Below are positions 46,670-54,979 of a DNA stretch of 64,000 nt, piece by piece. Each line of letters begins with the position of its first letter. The first letter of the stretch is position 1. The stretch comes from Cryomorphaceae bacterium (lineage in GTDB: Bacteria > Bacteroidota > Bacteroidia > Flavobacteriales > ECT2AJA-044). Both the position numbers and the translations under genes were made by a program. The stretch is taken from NCBI GenBank assembly GCA_017798125.1, contig CP059070.1, forward strand, positions 248,001 to 312,000. The letters are read 5' to 3'. The notes beneath the pieces are model-generated. The model was not told where the DNA came from and searched no databases. It saw only the letters and a list, made by a program, of their open reading frames with translations.

Positions 46670-47698
46670 TCAGTCTATGACCCAAGTATTGTTTCCGCGG
46701 AGGAGTGCGTCCAAGTCCCCAGAACCGCTTTCCTCAATGTGCGCTTCGAGCTGCTCGTTCAAGGCATCATCGTAAGTAAATCGATCCTCTTGGTAGAAGA
46801 TTCCGAATGGGCGTGGGAAATTCCCTTCAATATTCGGGTCATCAAAGAATCGAACCAACATATCTGCTTTGATGCGATCAGAAGAATCGTGGATCCAGAG
46901 ATCGTCAGCGGAAACCTCATCCAACGAAACCATCTTAGGTTTATATCCATCTAATACGATCCCCTTATCGCGCTGCTCACCGTAAATCAAGGGCTGTCCT
47001 TCTTCCAGCATGATCGTGTTTTCAAGCTTTGTCCGCTTATCGCTAAACAGCTCAAAAGCACCGTCATTAAACACGTTGCAATTCTGATAGATCTCGATCA
47101 TTGAGGCCCCTTTATGCTCATTCGCCTTCTTGAGTATCTCGCGAAGGTGAATAGGATCGCGGTCAAGTGATCGAGCCACAAAAGTCGCATCGGCACCCAT
47201 GGTCAGAGACAGTGGATTAAAGGGGTGATCCACCGAACCCAATGGAGTGCTCTTGGTTCGCTTACCCAATTCCGAAGTTGGCGAGTATTGACCCTTGGTC
47301 AAGCCATAAATCTGATTGTTGAACATCAAGATGTTCACGTCAAAGTTTCGTCTCAAGAGGTGAATCAAGTGATTACCTCCGATGGAAAGAGAGTCCCCAT
47401 CACCGGTGATGATCCAAACACTGAGTTCTGGACGCGTCGCTTTTAGCCCACTGGCAACTGCAGTCGCACGACCGTGAATCGAGTGCATTCCGTAAGTATT
47501 CATGTAATACGGGAACCGGCTACTGCAACCAATTCCGGAGATGAATACCATGTCCTCACGCTCTACACCGATGTCCGGCATGACACTCTGGACCTGCTTG
47601 AGAATGGAATAGTCTCCACAACCTGGGCACCAACGTACATCTTGGTCCGTCTTAAGGTCTTTCGCCGTTAAGGGAGTCGGATTCTTTTCAGTGGTCAT
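46670..47698 (-). CDS. korB: 2-oxoacid:ferredoxin oxidoreductase, beta subunit
   Basis: A 342-residue thiamine-diphosphate subunit. RWCPGCGDYSIL supplies two cluster cysteines (24 and 27), with further Cys in ISGIGCSSRFPYYM and IYQNCNVF; the TPP motif is GDGDSLSIGGNH followed by NNQIYGLTKGQ. Likely reaction: oxidative decarboxylation of 2-oxoglutarate (or reverse) with ferredoxin. The substrate is inferred. ATGA overlap with the alpha subunit. Confidence 0.92.
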   Translation of the reverse strand: MTTEKNPTPLTAKDLKTDQDVRWCPGCGDYSILKQVQSVMPDIGVEREDMVFISGIGCSSRFPYYMNTYGMHSIHGRATAVASGLKATRPELSVWIITGDGDSLSIGGNHLIHLLRRNFDVNILMFNNQIYGLTKGQYSPTSELGKRTKSTPLGSVDHPFNPLSLTMGADATFVARSLDRDPIHLREILKKANEHKGASMIEIYQNCNVFNDGAFELFSDKRTKLENTIMLEEGQPLIYGEQRDKGIVLDGYKPKMVSLDEVSADDLWIHDSSDRIKADMLVRFFDDPNIEGNFPRPFGIFYQEDRFTYDDALNEQLEAHIEESGSGDLDALLRGNNTWVID

Positions 47699-49542
47699 GA
47701 CGTATATATTTCGGCGACTTTATTCTTGATTTCTGCAGCGGTAAACGGAATCCCTTTTACCTTGTTGAAGGCCTTCGCATCCACGAGGAACTTGTCCCGA
47801 ATGATGCGAACGAGCTGACCATTGTTCATCTCAGGAATAAGGACGTGGTCGTATCTTCCCAGGACTTCTGCAAGGTTCTTCGGGAAAGGATTTAAGTAGC
47901 GCAAGTGCGCGTGCCCTACTTCATATCCCTCAGCCACGAGTTCCAAAACGGCCGTCTTGATGGCCCCAAAGGTAGACCCCCACCCGAGGACAAGCACCTT
48001 TCCTTTTTCCAGACCATTGTCAATGGCTTGCTCCGGAATATAGTCTGCTATCTTATCCACCTTGGCTTGACGGGTATCCGTCATGTGTTGGTGGTTATCC
48101 GGATCGTAACTTACATTTCCCGTTCCGTCTTCTTTCTCTAAGCCACCAATACGGTGCTCTAGATCCCGAATTCCTGGAATAGCCCATTCTCGCACGAGTT
48201 TCTCATCTCGTTCATAGGGCAAATACTCTTTTCCTTCGACTGGCTTGGCAAACTTGGGGTGAATTTCCGCCAAATCATCCGCACTGGGGTACATCCAAGG
48301 CTCTGCACCATTAGCCAAATACCCATCGCTTAAAAAGAAGACGGGGGTCATGTGCTCAACAGCGATCCGCGTGGCCTCATAAACGGTAGCAAAGCAATCG
48401 CTCGGTGTACGCGCCGCTAGGACAGGAATGGGTGCCTCCCCATTGCGGCCGTATACGGCTTGCATGAGGTCAGCTTGCTCCGTCTTTGTCGGCAATCCTG
48501 TTGAAGGGCCACCGCGCTGTACATTAATCACAAGCAATGGAAGCTCCAACATCACGGCCAATCCAAGGGCCTCCGTCTTTAAAGCAATACCTGGGCCCGA
48601 AGATGCGGTTACACCTAGGTGACCACCGAAGCTGGCCCCAATAGCCGAACAAATTCCGGCGATTTCGTCCTCCGCTTGGAAAGTGCGGACCCCGTAGTTT
48701 TTATGCTTAGACAATTCATGAAGAATGTCCGATGCTGGTGTAATGGGGTAACCGCCGTAGAAGATTTCAAGCCCGGCTTTTCGGCCGGCAGCAATTACTC
48801 CAATCGCGGTGGCTTGATTTCCCATGACGTTTCGATAGGTGCCTGGAGCCATTTTGGCCGGACGCACCTCAAACCGATTGCTAAAAGTCTCGCTCGTCTC
48901 TCCAAAAGCATATCCCGCTTTCAAAACCGCAATGTTGGCTTCGGCAATTTCGGGAGCCCGTTTTCCGAACTTACTCTGGATAAAGTCGATGGTTACGTCT
49001 AGTTTTCTGTTGTACATCCAGTACACAAAACCCAAGACGAACATATTCTTGGAGCGATCTTTCTCCTTCATACCCAAGGAAGTCTCCTTGAGGCAATCCC
49101 GAGTCAACTTGGTCACATCCATCTGAACCAAATTGTAATCGTCCAGCGTTCCGTCGGTAATGGGGTTTTCTTCTGCCTCGTATCCAGCTAAGCTTAGATT
49201 GCGCTTATCGAAACCGGCGACATTGAGGATCACAGAACCTCTCGGTTTGAGCCGATTTAAATTCTTTTTAAGGGCCGCAGCGTTCATCACTACGAGCACA
49301 TCGCTTTCATCCCCGGGTGTGTAGATGTCCGTGCTTCCAAAATTGATTTGAAAGCCCGAAACCCCTGCTACCGTGCCAATTGGAGCTCTAATTTCCGCCG
49401 GAAAATCTGGGAATGTACTGAGGTCGTTTCCGTAAAGCGCCGCAGTGTTGGAGAATTGGCTTCCCGTCAACTGAATTCCATCGCCAGAGTCACCGGCGAA
49501 CAGAATGGTGACTTTTTCTACTTCTTGGGCCGTGTTGCTCAT
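47695..49542 (-). CDS. korA: 2-oxoacid:ferredoxin oxidoreductase, fused gamma-alpha subunit
   Basis: A 615-residue subunit that joins the gamma domain (about 1-200: ILFAGDSGDGIQLTGSQFSNTAA) to the alpha pyrimidine-binding domain (about 225-600: GGYPITPASDILHELSKH, FQAEDEIAGICSAIGASFGG, ASSGPGIALKTEALGLAV). This two-gene form without separate gamma and delta subunits needs an external ferredoxin. It lies directly after the Nfu gene (1 base), which suits an Fe-S enzyme. Confidence 0.93.
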   Translation of the reverse strand: MSNTAQEVEKVTILFAGDSGDGIQLTGSQFSNTAALYGNDLSTFPDFPAEIRAPIGTVAGVSGFQINFGSTDIYTPGDESDVLVVMNAAALKKNLNRLKPRGSVILNVAGFDKRNLSLAGYEAEENPITDGTLDDYNLVQMDVTKLTRDCLKETSLGMKEKDRSKNMFVLGFVYWMYNRKLDVTIDFIQSKFGKRAPEIAEANIAVLKAGYAFGETSETFSNRFEVRPAKMAPGTYRNVMGNQATAIGVIAAGRKAGLEIFYGGYPITPASDILHELSKHKNYGVRTFQAEDEIAGICSAIGASFGGHLGVTASSGPGIALKTEALGLAVMLELPLLVINVQRGGPSTGLPTKTEQADLMQAVYGRNGEAPIPVLAARTPSDCFATVYEATRIAVEHMTPVFFLSDGYLANGAEPWMYPSADDLAEIHPKFAKPVEGKEYLPYERDEKLVREWAIPGIRDLEHRIGGLEKEDGTGNVSYDPDNHQHMTDTRQAKVDKIADYIPEQAIDNGLEKGKVLVLGWGSTFGAIKTAVLELVAEGYEVGHAHLRYLNPFPKNLAEVLGRYDHVLIPEMNNGQLVRIIRDKFLVDAKAFNKVKGIPFTAAEIKNKVAEIYTS

Positions 49543-49543
49543 C

Positions 49544-49801
49544 TTAAGCCGTTTCCGTTAGACCGATTTCATGAACTGCAACCACTTCAGGCGCATGTCT
49601 TTTTACGGTCATTTCAACCCCGTTCTTCAGGGTCATTTGATTCACTGAACAGTCCACACATGTTCCGTGCAACTGAACGCGTACGATCATTTCCGGTGTG
49701 ATTTCAATCAAGCTAATATCACCTCCATCGGAGGCCAAGAAAGGGCGAATCTCGTCGAGAGCTGCCTCTACGCGTTGGGTTAAATCGCTTTCTGTTGCCA
49801 T
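49544..49801 (-). CDS. NifU C-terminal domain (Nfu-type) iron-sulfur protein
   Basis: An 85-residue stand-alone Nfu domain that carries Fe-S clusters to target proteins. The cluster motif CxxC is CVDC (Cys48, Cys51) in HGTCVDCSVNQMTLKNGVE. DGGDISLIEITPEMIV is the other conserved block. Located between mrp (3-base gap) and the oxidoreductase subunits (1 base). Confidence 0.93.
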   Translation of the reverse strand: MATESDLTQRVEAALDEIRPFLASDGGDISLIEITPEMIVRVQLHGTCVDCSVNQMTLKNGVEMTVKRHAPEVVAVHEIGLTETA

Positions 49802-49804
49802 AGC

Positions 49805-50935
49805 TTAATTCTTAACGGCCGAACACCCGGCCATGTTTGTGATCTCGACCTTTTGGGTCGGAGATAGTTTCTCGTTTCGTTCCACCAACTGCTCCACCAT
49901 ATTTCTGGTTGCATTGATAAAGGCCTCCGCTGCAAGTGTATTTTGCTGCAGTACGGCAGGTCGTCCAACATCCCCAGCTTCGCGGATCGATTGCACGAGC
50001 GGAATCTCACCGAGGAAAGGAACACCGATATCATCGCTTAAGTTGCGCGCACCGCTCTTTCCAAAGATGTAGTACTTGTTTTCAGGAAGCTCTTCAGGCG
50101 TGAAGTAGCTCATGTTTTCCACGATACCCAATACCGGAACGTTGATGGCATCCATCTTAAACATCCCAACTCCTTTGCGTGCATCGGCCAGAGCTACGTT
50201 CTGTGGCGTACTTACAATCACGGCTCCGGTCACTGGAACGGCCTGTACCAAGCTCAGGTGAATATCTCCTGTTCCAGGAGGCAAATCAATGAGCAGGAAA
50301 TCCAAATCTCCCCAATGTGCGTCCTTGATCAGCTGGTTCAAAGCCTTTGAGGCCATAGGACCTCGCCATACCACCGCTTGGTTTGCTCCGGCAAAAAAGC
50401 CGATGGACAAAACCTTCACTCCGTGGCTCATGATGGGTTCCATCATGGAACGTCCTCCAACTTCAATACTCTTGGGGCGTGCGAATTCGACGTCGAACAT
50501 CATGGGCACGGATGGCCCATAGATATCCGCATCTACCAAACCCACTTTAAAGCCCATATCGGCCAAAGCCACGGCCATGTTGGCGGTAACCGTAGATTTC
50601 CCTACTCCTCCTTTACCAGAGGCCACGGCCACGACGTTTTTCACGCCTGGCAATTCCGGTCCTTTTATTTCTGGAGCCTTTTCGGGTTGTTCTACGCGAA
50701 CGTTGACCTTGACCACTGCCTTTTCATACAGCTCGTCGTGGATCAATTTGATGATATCAACCTCCAGCTTTTTCTTCACGTGAAGGGCAGGGGTTGTTAT
50801 AGTGACGTCTACGTCGATCTCCTCGCCAAAGACCTGTACATTCTTCAATGCACCCGATTCCACCAAGTTGGTTCCAATGCCGGGTGTGGCGATTTTATGG
50901 AGCACGCGTGTGACGTTTTCCTTAGTCAATTTCAT
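49805..50935 (-). CDS. mrp: Mrp/ApbC family Fe-S carrier ATPase
   Basis: A 376-residue P-loop ATPase that loads Fe-S clusters on apo-proteins. An N-terminal MIP18-like domain (1-80) precedes the deviant Walker A GKGGVGKSTV (107-116), then LVDADIYGPSVPMMFD, DFLLIDLPPGTGDIHLS and the ENMSYFTPEEL stretch. The usual cluster CxxC after ENMS is not seen; a single Cys lies near the C-terminus (MAGCSAVKN). Probably starts a sub-transcript from its own -7 box. Confidence 0.94.
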   Translation of the reverse strand: MKLTKENVTRVLHKIATPGIGTNLVESGALKNVQVFGEEIDVDVTITTPALHVKKKLEVDIIKLIHDELYEKAVVKVNVRVEQPEKAPEIKGPELPGVKNVVAVASGKGGVGKSTVTANMAVALADMGFKVGLVDADIYGPSVPMMFDVEFARPKSIEVGGRSMMEPIMSHGVKVLSIGFFAGANQAVVWRGPMASKALNQLIKDAHWGDLDFLLIDLPPGTGDIHLSLVQAVPVTGAVIVSTPQNVALADARKGVGMFKMDAINVPVLGIVENMSYFTPEELPENKYYIFGKSGARNLSDDIGVPFLGEIPLVQSIREAGDVGRPAVLQQNTLAAEAFINATRNMVEQLVERNEKLSPTQKVEITNMAGCSAVKN

Positions 50936-50940
50936 AGGGA

Positions 50941-50948
50941 CAAAGATA
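50941..50948 (-). promoter_or_regulatory. -7 box of mrp
   Basis: TATCTTTG on the minus strand ends five bases before ATG 50935; the transcript would begin at the ATG (leaderless). No -33 TTG at the usual spacing. Confidence 0.4.
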
Positions 50949-50955
50949 CGCTAAT

Positions 50956-51315
50956 TTAAAGCCGTTCTAATTTAGATTCCTCCGGCAATTCGATAACCGG
51001 ATCCCAGTAGTGTTGTTCAAAACGCTGCACTTGATCGTCGATAACTTCGACGCCTTCGCGCTCCAACAATTGCTCCATGACGTTCACTCCGAGGAAGTGA
51101 TGTTTACCGGTCAATAGTCCTTTTCGATTCACGACCCGATGCGCGGGCACATCGTCTTGACCGTGGGAGGCGTTCATGGCCCAGCCGACCATGCGGGAGG
51201 ATCGTGCCGCGCCCAAGTATTTGGCAATGGATCCATAACTGGTCACCCGCCCTTCGGGTATCAAGCGAACCACGCGGTACACCCGCTGAAAAAAGTCCTC
51301 ACTCTTAGCGCTCAC
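50956..51315 (-). CDS. Alkyltransferase-like protein (Ogt/MGMT fold without catalytic Cys)
   Basis: A 119-residue protein of the O6-alkylguanine DNA alkyltransferase fold. The active-site PCHR is PAHR here (residues 57-60), so the acceptor Cys is Ala58, the mark of alkyltransferase-like (ATL) proteins. ATLs bind O6-alkylguanine and pass the lesion to nucleotide excision repair instead of repairing it. The helix-turn-helix VTSYGSIAKYLGAARSSRMVGWAMNAS is intact. Its 5' end overlaps trmB by 11 bases. Confidence 0.88.
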   Translation of the reverse strand: MSAKSEDFFQRVYRVVRLIPEGRVTSYGSIAKYLGAARSSRMVGWAMNASHGQDDVPAHRVVNRKGLLTGKHHFLGVNVMEQLLEREGVEVIDDQVQRFEQHYWDPVIELPEESKLERL

Positions 51316-51976
51316 CGAGTTGAAATTTTAGGTAGGTAATAGGCTTGCCCTCAGCTAGCCACTTCTCTTCGTAGTAGGTCTTGATGTCCAACGCGGAATC
51401 GCGCTGGGGATTTCTGTAGATGTCGTGATTCGACTCCAATACAGGCCAGCCCCACGCTTCCAAAAGGCCCAACGTATACCCGTGCAAGAATTCACTGTCC
51501 GATTTCAAGTGAATAATTCCGCCGGGCTTCAAAATTCGTCGATAGCGTTCTAAAAAAAGCGGATGGGTCAGGCGGTGCTTCGCTCGCCGGTATTTAATCT
51601 GTGGATCGGGGAAGGTGATCCAAATCTCCGAAACCTCATCGGGTCCGAAACACTGGTCGATGAGCTCAATCTGGGTCCGCAGAAATCCAATATTATTCAA
51701 GCCTTCTTCACGTGCCGTTTTTGCACCGCGCCAAATTCGGGCCCCTTTGATGTCTACCCCGACGAAGTTCGCATCACGCCGTAGGCGCCCAAGATTGACC
51801 GTATAATCGCCGTGTCCGCAGCCTAATTCCAGAACGATCGGCTGTTCTTCCGGAAAAAAATCGGCGTTCCAACGACCGCGCAATTGAAGCCCCTGCTCCA
51901 CTTCCTCACGGGTCGGCTGGACCACGTGTTCGAAGTCTTCCATCTCGGCAAATCGGCGCAGTTTATCCTTTCCCAC
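51305..51976 (-). CDS. trmB: tRNA (guanine46-N7)-methyltransferase
   Basis: A 223-residue SAM-dependent enzyme that makes m7G46 in tRNA. The SAM loop is VLELGCGHGDYTVNLG; ITFPDPQIKYRRAKHRLTHPLF is the catalytic block and GGIIHLKSDSEFL the next. It starts at GTG 51976 (GKDKLRRFAE), the usual N-terminus in this phylum. First gene of the run down to korB. Confidence 0.95.
   Translation of the reverse strand: MGKDKLRRFAEMEDFEHVVQPTREEVEQGLQLRGRWNADFFPEEQPIVLELGCGHGDYTVNLGRLRRDANFVGVDIKGARIWRGAKTAREEGLNNIGFLRTQIELIDQCFGPDEVSEIWITFPDPQIKYRRAKHRLTHPLFLERYRRILKPGGIIHLKSDSEFLHGYTLGLLEAWGWPVLESNHDIYRNPQRDSALDIKTYYEEKWLAEGKPITYLKFQLGER
51776..51788 (+). repeat. Dispersed hairpin motif, copy 13
   Basis: ATC then ACGCC-GTA-GGCGC: 4 bp stem, outer pair mismatched, inside trmB (codons Arg-Leu-Arg-Arg-Asp). 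Confidence 0.4.
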
Positions 51977-51990
51977 GTTGTGCTTTTGGG

Positions 51991-51998
51991 CAAAGGTA
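51991..51998 (-). promoter_or_regulatory. -7 box of trmB
   Basis: TACCTTTG on the minus strand, 14 bases before GTG 51976, in the divergent gap. Confidence 0.45.
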
Positions 51999-52055
51999 AT
52001 TCGAAGATTTAATTATCGCTTAATCCCATTCTCCGGATTTGTTCGCTGCCTGCCC

Positions 52056-52063
52056 TATCTTCG
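52056..52063 (+). promoter_or_regulatory. Possible -7 box of the glycosyltransferase gene
   Basis: TATCTTCG (one mismatch) ends six bases before ATG 52070; another candidate for a leaderless transcript. Confidence 0.35.
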
Positions 52064-52069
52064 CACGTG

Positions 52070-53134
52070 ATGCAGTCGAAGAGAATTTTGGTTTGCCCGC
52101 TGAATTGGGGGCTGGGGCATGCGACGCGTTGTATTCCGATTATTCAAGCCCTACGGGCCGATGGATATACGCCGGTAATTGCTACAAGTGGCCGAGCTTT
52201 ATACCTCTTACGCGAAGAATTTCCAGAGCTTGAATTCATTGAGCTCCCGGATTATCAAATTACCTATCAAAAAAACGGATCGTTTGCCCTAAACCTCGTG
52301 AAACTGGTTCCGTCCGTAATGGCCAAAATCAGGCAGGAGCACAAAGTGCTTCAACGTATAATTGATGAACAGGATATTCACGGGGTTATCAGTGATAATC
52401 GATTTGGTCTTCACACCCACAAGGTTCCGACTGCTTTTGTCAGCAACCAAATTCGAATCCTAGCTCCCATGGGACAGTGGTTCGTAAGCCAGGTAAATCA
52501 GAGCTTCGTCAAGCGTTTTGACGAGTGTTGGATTCCAGATTTCGAAGATGAAAATAATTTGTGTGGGTACTTAACTCAGGGCTTTAGCTCGTCTATCAAA
52601 GCTAAGTACCTAGGCCCCCTGAGTCGTTTTACTCAGATGGCCGAAAAGAAGGAGCATACCTATCGGATCCTGGCCTTGATTTCAGGTCCAGAACCTCAGC
52701 GGAGTTATTTTGAGAAAATTGTGCGTAATCAGCTCATCGATTCAGGGATTAAAGCGGTCATGGTCAGAGGGGTGCCCGAGGAAGAAAAAATGACGACTCA
52801 TGAAGGAAACACGACGATTCATTCATACTGCACAGCGAATGAACTCCTCGACTTGATTTACGATTCGGAACTGGTGATTAGTCGTTCGGGTTACAGTACC
52901 GTTTCTGATCTTACTGCCATTGGTAAGAAAGCTGTTTTCTGCCCCACTCCAGGACAAACGGAACAGGAATTTTTAGCTCGCCGCCTTGACGAAAAGGGCT
53001 TTGTGCCCATGTACGAGCAATCCGAATTCAACCTAGAAGAAGCGCGAATAAAAGCCGAAGACTACTCTGGTCTTCCTTTCTTGGACACGAGCCATCGAAA
53101 CTGGTCGGAGCTCTTTAAGCTTTTTGAAGGGTAA
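52070..53134 (+). CDS. Glycosyltransferase, GT-B fold, MurG/GT28-like
   Basis: A 354-residue cytoplasmic glycosyltransferase. The N-terminal domain begins RILVCPLNWGLGHATRCIPII, with the glycine/His acceptor loop; the C-terminal donor domain shows LISGPEPQRSYFEKIV, HSYCTANELLDLIYDSELVISRSGYSTVSDL and PTPGQTEQEFLARRLDEKG, as in GT28-type enzymes. Donor and acceptor are unknown; a surface polysaccharide or lipid role is plausible. GTG 52067 is an alternative start. Its 3' end overlaps the convergent kinase gene by 20 bases. Confidence 0.85.
   Translation: MQSKRILVCPLNWGLGHATRCIPIIQALRADGYTPVIATSGRALYLLREEFPELEFIELPDYQITYQKNGSFALNLVKLVPSVMAKIRQEHKVLQRIIDEQDIHGVISDNRFGLHTHKVPTAFVSNQIRILAPMGQWFVSQVNQSFVKRFDECWIPDFEDENNLCGYLTQGFSSSIKAKYLGPLSRFTQMAEKKEHTYRILALISGPEPQRSYFEKIVRNQLIDSGIKAVMVRGVPEEEKMTTHEGNTTIHSYCTANELLDLIYDSELVISRSGYSTVSDLTAIGKKAVFCPTPGQTEQEFLARRLDEKGFVPMYEQSEFNLEEARIKAEDYSGLPFLDTSHRNWSELFKLFEG
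52147..52159 (-). repeat. Dispersed hairpin motif, copy 14
   Basis: On the minus strand ATC then GGCCC-GTA-GGGCT: 4 bp plus a terminal G-U, inside the glycosyltransferase gene (Ala-Leu-Arg-Ala-Asp, as in copies 1 and 6). Confidence 0.45.
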
Positions 53135-54152
53135 AGGCGAAGGTAGATCCCACTCCGGGCTTGCTTCGGACCGTGATGGACTGCTTGTGCGCCTCGACGA
53201 TGTGTTTTACAATTGCCAATCCCAAACCCGTACCTCCTTGCTCCCGAGAACGGCTCTTATCAACCCGATAGAAACGCTCAAACAGTCGCGGGAGATCCTC
53301 TTCCGGGATTCCCAATCCATTATCCGTTATCTCGATTAAGATTTGACTGCCCAGATCCGTAAAGTCCAGCTCCACAAAGCCTTCGTCGTCGTTGGAATAA
53401 TTTATCCCGTTGACCATCAAATTGGTGAAAACCTGCTTGACACGCTCGCTATCACATAGGAGCTTAATGGACTTCTGAGCTTTATTCTTGAAGCGCAACT
53501 GGACACCCTTTTTCTTGGCCTTTAGCTCAAGTGTATCCATAACTTCTTGTGCGAGCTCCACTATATCCACTGGACTTACATTCATTTGCAGCGCACCTGC
53601 TTCGAGCTTGGTAATGGTCTCCAGATCATGAACCAAGCGAATCATTCGCTCAACGCTCTTATTCGCACGCAACAGATAGGCGCGATTGATTTCTTCGTCT
53701 TCAAGCGCTCCGTCTAGTAGGGTAAGGATATATCCTTGAATGTTGAAAATGGGGGTCTTGAGCTCATGACTCACATTCCCAATGAATTCTTTTCGGTACG
53801 ATTCCCGCACCTTGAGCTGAGCAATTTCCTCACGTTGGTTCTCCGCCCATTCGCTGACTTCGCGGCTTACCTCGTCCAGATCCGTGGTCACCTCATCCTC
53901 TTCGAAATCCCCGGATCGAATGGCGTGAATATTCTTGTAGAGCAGTTCTACTTTTCGATAGATAAACTGGTAAACGGCGTAGCGAAAAATGAGGAAGCCA
54001 ACAATTAACGTAACTCCTGACACCGCTAGGTTTGCCACAATATTGACCTCCGTTCCCGAAAGACGGGCGGCCAACCAAAAGCTGAACAGAACAAAAATAC
54101 TGGTGATCAGACTCGCAAAAAAGGCGAGCTGATCGGGTCGATCAAATCGCAT
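53115..54152 (-). CDS. phoR: PhoR-type sensor histidine kinase
   Basis: A 345-residue inner-membrane kinase. Two membrane helices (about 9-30 and 38-58) with almost no periplasmic loop, as in PhoR-type sensors that read a partner protein rather than a ligand; then a HAMP-like linker, HisKA with His129 in NVSHELKTPIFNIQGY, and an ATPase domain with N box VNGINYSND, G1 DNGLGI, F box LFERFYRVD and G2 GGTGLGLAIVKHIV. It shares one base with the regulator upstream (TAATG), so they are coupled. Confidence 0.92.
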   Translation of the reverse strand: MRFDRPDQLAFFASLITSIFVLFSFWLAARLSGTEVNIVANLAVSGVTLIVGFLIFRYAVYQFIYRKVELLYKNIHAIRSGDFEEDEVTTDLDEVSREVSEWAENQREEIAQLKVRESYRKEFIGNVSHELKTPIFNIQGYILTLLDGALEDEEINRAYLLRANKSVERMIRLVHDLETITKLEAGALQMNVSPVDIVELAQEVMDTLELKAKKKGVQLRFKNKAQKSIKLLCDSERVKQVFTNLMVNGINYSNDDEGFVELDFTDLGSQILIEITDNGLGIPEEDLPRLFERFYRVDKSRSREQGGTGLGLAIVKHIVEAHKQSITVRSKPGVGSTFAFTLQKA

Positions 54153-54835
54153 TAGGCTTCGAACTTGTAGCCTACGCCCTTGACGGTTTTGATGTATCCT
54201 TCACCGATTTTCTCACGGAGTTTTCGAACGTGGACATCAATGGTACGACCTCCCACAATTACTTCGCTTCCCCAGATCTTATCCAGGATCTCATCGCGGT
54301 TGAATACTTTACCAGGGCGACTGGCCAATAAACTTAAAAGCTCGAATTCTTTGCGTGGAAGCTCTATGCGGTCCCCATCTTTGGTCACCTGGTACTTTTC
54401 CTTATCGATATGCAAGTCTGAGACCTCGATGACAGAATCCAGCTCCATCTTGGACCCAAAACGTCTCAAAAGGGCCCCAACTCGACTAACCAGTACTTTG
54501 GGTTTAATCGGTTTGGTAATGTAGTCATCCGCACCTGCGTCAAAGCCGGCTACTTGACTGTAGTCTTCACCCCGTGCGGTTAAAAATGCGATGAGCACAT
54601 TTGCCGTCTCGGGCGTACTACGCAACACATCACAAACCTCAATGCCGTCCATTCCAGGCATCATCACATCCAAGATTATGAGGTGAGGTACTTCTTTCTT
54701 CGCGAGTTCAACGGCCTCCTGGCCATTGTTCGAGGTGAATACAGTATATCCCTCTTTTCTCAGGTTGTACCCAATGAATTCGAGGATATCTTCCTCGTCG
54801 TCAACCAATAGAAGTTTGTAACCGTTAGGGCTCAT
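54152..54835 (-). CDS. phoP: PhoP/PhoB-type (OmpR family) response regulator
   Basis: A 227-residue regulator. The receiver has the acid pair DDEED (12-16), phospho-acceptor Asp56 in LIILDVMMPGMDG, conserved Thr in FLTARG and Lys in ITKPIKPK. The winged helix (about 130-227) ends GEGYIKTVKGVGYKFEA. A row of TTAAC-like repeats lies in the gap upstream, shared with the TonB receptor gene, and is the likely binding site. A phosphate role is inferred from that array, the PhoR-like partner and the Na/Pi transporter downstream. Confidence 0.92.
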   Translation of the reverse strand: MSPNGYKLLLVDDEEDILEFIGYNLRKEGYTVFTSNNGQEAVELAKKEVPHLIILDVMMPGMDGIEVCDVLRSTPETANVLIAFLTARGEDYSQVAGFDAGADDYITKPIKPKVLVSRVGALLRRFGSKMELDSVIEVSDLHIDKEKYQVTKDGDRIELPRKEFELLSLLASRPGKVFNRDEILDKIWGSEVIVGGRTIDVHVRKLREKIGEGYIKTVKGVGYKFEA

Positions 54836-54887
54836 GGCTTGCAGATTTTGCGGTAAAATTAACTATAAAACCATGCTGTCTTAAACA

Positions 54888-54935
54888 TTAACCAAAGGTT
54901 AATAACCTTAACTCAAGGGTAACAAGGCATTAACT
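54888..54935 (+). promoter_or_regulatory. Pho-box-like array of TTAAC repeats
   Basis: Repeats start at 54888 (TTAACC), 54899 (TTAATA), 54908 (TTAACT), 54919 (GTAACA) and 54930 (TTAACT): spacings 11, 9, 11, 11. This resembles PhoP boxes of Bacillus (TTAACA every 11 bases) and the 11-base half-sites of PhoB. The last unit sits where the -33 box of the receptor promoter would be. Confidence 0.6.
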
Positions 54936-54955
54936 ATCCGCTTACTTCAAGACCG

Positions 54956-54963
54956 TTCCTTTG
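54956..54963 (+). promoter_or_regulatory. -7 box of the TonB-receptor gene
   Basis: TTCCTTTG (one mismatch to TAnnTTTG), 16 bases before ATG 54980 and 20 bases after the last TTAACT unit. The weak box and the missing -33 TTG fit activator-dependent transcription. Confidence 0.4.
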
Positions 54964-54979
54964 CAAAAAATTACTGAGC

